Assembly (NCBI GenBank): GCA_036405135.1
Contig: DASWYF010000035.1
Location: 62,001 to 126,000 of the forward strand
DNA length: 64,000 bases
Source of the DNA: Verrucomicrobiia bacterium
GTDB taxonomy: Bacteria; Verrucomicrobiota; Verrucomicrobiia; Limisphaerales; JAEYXS01
Direction: 5' to 3'
In this document: positions 62,301 to 64,000 of the stretch, one piece after another
Layout of the letters: each line of letters starts with the position of its first letter
How positions within the stretch are numbered: the stretch's first letter is position 1
Translations under genes and position numbers: made by a program
The notes under the pieces: generated by a model
What the model was told of the DNA's origin: nothing
What the model saw: the letters and a program-made list of their open reading frames with translations, nothing else
The model's database searches: none

Positions 62301-64000
62301 GACGGTTGCGAGTCCGACCAATCTGCTTCAAAGCCCGACGGCTTCAAGTGGGATGGTGGTGACGACAAATAATTCGGTGGCTCGTACGCAACAGCTTCAA
62401 ACCATGGCCCGCCAGTTCTTCGCGAAATGTGGTGTGAACGTGAGCTCTAATGAGTCGCCCGAAACACAGATTTTCTTCAATGATCGGACTGGTGCGCTAA
62501 TGGTGCGGGCTTCTTTGCTGGATTTGGAGATCATCGCCAGCGCATTGGAGGTGCTGGCGGCTTTTCCTGATACGGTAGCTTCTGCGGCGGTATCAGCGAC
62601 ATCGTCAACGTCAGCTGTTTGGAGCTATAAATTTGATGGGGCGGATTATGTGATGGGAGTGGAAAAGTTGACCGGGAAAAAAGTGGAGGAGATGTCGGCG
62701 GTGGATTTGGCTGCGCAGGTGAATGGCGGGAGAGGCATGACGAACAAGCATCAGGTGCAATGGCATCAGATAGAGCTGCTCACGCGGGAGTTCTTGAAGT
62801 CTCAAGGGGCTGATTTATCGGCAGGTAATTTCGGGTTGATCGCACCCCAGAAGCCGGGGGATGAGGCGAAATGGGCGGTCGCTTGGGCAACGGCGGCGGA
62901 GTTGGACGTTTTTCGCAAGAGCAGCCAGAAGATCGTGGAAGCTGGAAAACTTGCCGAAATGGTCTTGCTTTTGGGCCGGGCGACTAACCAAGTGACGGCC
63001 AAGACTGTGCCACCCCAAACAGCGGCAGTAACGGAAACGATTGCGGTAAAGGAGGAGATATCCATTCTCGTGCAGGATGCGAAGCTGCTTTATGAACTGC
63101 GGCGGCTGGATGAGGCGGAGAAGAAGTTGCAGGAAGCCATCAAGCGTGATCCGAAGAATCCTGCTGCATATTACTATATGAACTTGGTGCAGGAGGCGCG
63201 GAATGGGGAATTGGCACGCAAGCGGGATATTGCGCAACGTTCTGACGTTGTGTTTCCAGGTGGGGTGCCGAAGGCTAGAGATGGATTGCCTACGCCGAAT
63301 CCTTATGTGCGGACGAATTCTTCCCTAACCATTACAAAAGCCAGACAGCGGATCGAGGAGAAGCTGGATAAGATGGTGGTGAAGGAGGTGTTCTTTGACG
63401 GGTTGCCGCTTTCTGAGGTTGTAAGGTATCTACGCAATGAGTCGGTCAAATTGGATGCGGAGCAGTTGGGTATCAACTTCATGATGAACTCCCGTCTGGA
63501 TGAGCAGTCGGGTTTACAAGGGAATGTGGGCAAGAATTTGACTGACCCGTTGGGTGCTCCTTTGGCACCAGCACCAGCTGCGTTGGACCTGAGCGTGGTG
63601 TTGGTGAAGATCAATCCACCACTGAAGAATCTGACGATGCGGGAGATGTTGAACGCGATCACGAATGTGACGGCGCACGTGGGCAAGCATGGGCTGGACT
63701 ACAAGGTGGAGGATTATGCGGTGGTGTTCCGGGAACGGGTGATCGAGCCGCCGCAGTTGTTCACGCGGATTTTCAAGGTGGAGCCGAATACTTTTAATCA
63801 TGGGTTGCAGCAGGTGTGGGCGAGCAGTGGGATGCCGGCGAATTCATCCACGAATCTACAGGATCTGTGGCGGGAGTTCATCCGGCACGCAGGGGTGAAG
63901 ACGGATACAAATAGCACTCCGGCCAGTCAGGTTTTTTATAATGAAAAAACAGGAGTGTTGATGGTGCGAGCATCGTTGAGAGATCTGGAGGTGATCCAGT
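59341..64000 (+). CDS. Giant BlaR1-like M56 metallopeptidase with tandem secretin-like repeats (3' end outside window)
   Basis: The frame is open from ATG 59341 to the window edge, at least 1553 residues, without a stop. Membrane spans lie at about 8-25, 36-55, 149-170 and 422-438. The M56 site is HELAH (His306, Glu307, His310) with Glu347 in SEMAADEA. BlaR1 has a penicillin-binding sensor of about 250 residues; here a far longer C-terminal region follows. It holds two units of about 520 residues (from about 727 and 1246), each with a TPR-like pair (AEAEIKFKEAIKFDPAN; EAEKKLQEAIKRDPKN), an LPxPNPYVRTN segment, EVFFDGxPLxEVVR resembling STN/secretin N-domains, and LFTRIFKV. A hairpin repeat is translated in frame at 59956-60000. 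Sensing and repressor cleavage are inferred from BlaR1. Confidence 0.87.
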   Translation, partial: MSAPWHMVGWLAVEVALVVVLSLLVTWRMRSVIWQRTLWQAGLIALTGVLVVEFAALTPVFARKEVRVDAPVVEVKPEVVESGTPFHAPIEITATELSVPVPTEPLPAVNLVEPVATAPRVEDLAVKVDTIAEVSAAKVEEQVDSARKFPLVLALVLLVWVVGTLVLGARLLVGRFLLLRFCARSRVVAGEGDGDWGRESKTGRRAPLTPSLSPPRGEGDEALRCSPQLLAIGGSARMRPSIFDRQLFERVQGIARKLGLKQSVQVLETGRIQTPVVFGLVRLTIALPSGFAEKFGRKQQEAILAHELAHLAARDPLWYLLADALVSVLWWHPLVWVARARLQVASEMAADEACVLAKHGPETLAECLVTIAQEMTGKGSLESIGIEGSGFRSRLGQRVERLLELSAEMVSRPAAWRTRMVKVGMPVLLVGVLLVGSGWVRRDQSAPWSGLISGAWNMMSGILKTEEADIRREPRPVLVVAQAEKSTVESDGRAEKALEPLVTKVFNLKIALPTEIVTAVGTAITDSRGKIVADDRAKKLLVSVVKGDMGNVEDVIAKLDVSGGKIEGAVQATNTAFSYDKDGKLSRHEGDIKRLDRMREVERERLDRMVEAEERESRLDGIRFSKVSLKNVTLEEAVKRLISSTPFKGLKVEMEGKMATTMGNIELGLVMCSAEIEHGDSLRQALDAVCKGAVYPLQYQYQSQGNKVVFQAKTVAKPVEAEVAALIQSGRVWYEQQRLAEAEIKFKEAIKFDPANTVAFYYLNLIQEARYGDLAKKRDEEQRARIVQVEKSWDIPAGTNRLPMPNPYVRTNGSQTMTKARQRKLALLDQMVMKEVFFDGWPLVEVVRILQEESVKLDPEKMGVNFIINSNLDDQPANRGLNTEGKSELKAQASPKAVDLEKMIIRINPALKNLRMIDALDAITKVATPIDGVGLTFMVEDYAVVFRQRVNEPKQLFTRIFKVDKEKLIKGLEAQTGQKLVPLTTNLTVASPTNLLQSPTASSGMVVTTNNSVARTQQLQTMARQFFAKCGVNVSSNESPETQIFFNDRTGALMVRASLLDLEIIASALEVLAAFPDTVASAAVSATSSTSAVWSYKFDGADYVMGVEKLTGKKVEEMSAVDLAAQVNGGRGMTNKHQVQWHQIELLTREFLKSQGADLSAGNFGLIAPQKPGDEAKWAVAWATAAELDVFRKSSQKIVEAGKLAEMVLLLGRATNQVTAKTVPPQTAAVTETIAVKEEISILVQDAKLLYELRRLDEAEKKLQEAIKRDPKNPAAYYYMNLVQEARNGELARKRDIAQRSDVVFPGGVPKARDGLPTPNPYVRTNSSLTITKARQRIEEKLDKMVVKEVFFDGLPLSEVVRYLRNESVKLDAEQLGINFMMNSRLDEQSGLQGNVGKNLTDPLGAPLAPAPAALDLSVVLVKINPPLKNLTMREMLNAITNVTAHVGKHGLDYKVEDYAVVFRERVIEPPQLFTRIFKVEPNTFNHGLQQVWASSGMPANSSTNLQDLWREFIRHAGVKTDTNSTPASQVFYNEKTGVLMVRASLRDLEVIQ
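59956..60000. repeat. Palindromic repeat translated within the M56 gene
   Basis: The element GCACCCCTCACC plus hairpin CTCCCCT/AGGGGCG is read as APLTPSLSPPRGEG (residues about 206-219), between the third membrane span and the peptidase domain. Its relatives at 1741-1781 and 50798-50843 are intergenic. Confidence 0.75.

Overview
The window reads as a chromosomal segment of a free-living bacterium of the Verrucomicrobiota, most likely a Pedosphaera/Limisphaera-type lineage. The evidence is a pilM-N-O-P-secretin cluster laid out like the Akkermansia Amuc_1098-1101 region, a DUF3142 protein, NHL/dockerin-like exported proteins, a BlaI/M56 pair, an interspersed four-helix-bundle (23S-IVP family) gene, and many short palindromic repeats between genes. 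The lineage is inferred from gene content, not from a marker-gene comparison. I see no rRNA, tRNA, CRISPR, prophage or intact transposase gene.

Layout. 1-1522 (minus): two exported proteins, one cut by the window edge. 1989-5496: DUF3142 protein plus a putative lipoprotein. 5846-18572: ECF sigma factor, a 1648-residue anti-sigma-like/polysaccharide-export/vWA fusion, and a 2397-residue membrane protein. 18918-19391: Fur-family regulator. 19542-22603 (minus): vWA, PP2C-like phosphatase and membrane-anchored kinase, a TerY-P-type triad. 22962-27439: type IV pilus/secretin operon, followed by a large NHL/dockerin-like protein. 30692-34547 (minus): sigma-54 activator, flippase-like membrane protein, TIM-barrel isomerase and rpsU. 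34794-36582: small proteins. 36818-38218: second ECF sigma operon with a small membrane protein and a Spy-like periplasmic protein. 38202-40253 (minus): CBS-PAS hybrid histidine kinase. 40389-43814: leuB, ridA, a VOC protein and rmuC. 43869-45451: an ExeA/GspB-like pair. 45441-49251: a pseudouridine synthase-methyltransferase fusion and a prolyl oligopeptidase. 49308-50036: higBA toxin-antitoxin. 50096-50785: HAD hydrolase. 51043-55047: sdhCAB, interrupted by a four-helix-bundle gene framed by 35-bp inverted repeats. 55243-58638 (minus): ATP-grasp ligase, zinc metallopeptidase and PHP-type protein. 58958-64000: BlaI repressor and a very large BlaR1-like M56 protein that runs off the window.

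The window is rich in envelope sensing: two ECF operons, a phosphorylation triad, a hybrid kinase, an NtrC-type activator and a BlaI/M56 system. The two strongest candidates for undescribed systems are the sigma/vWA/giant-protein operon (5846-18572) and the BlaI/giant M56 operon (58958-64000). Both giants carry the same LPxPNPYxRTN segment. A third theme is repeat DNA: hairpins whose stems vary while their flanks stay constant, a 177-bp inverted-repeat element, a hairpin element translated in frame within the M56 gene, and repeat tracts at the ends of coding sequences.
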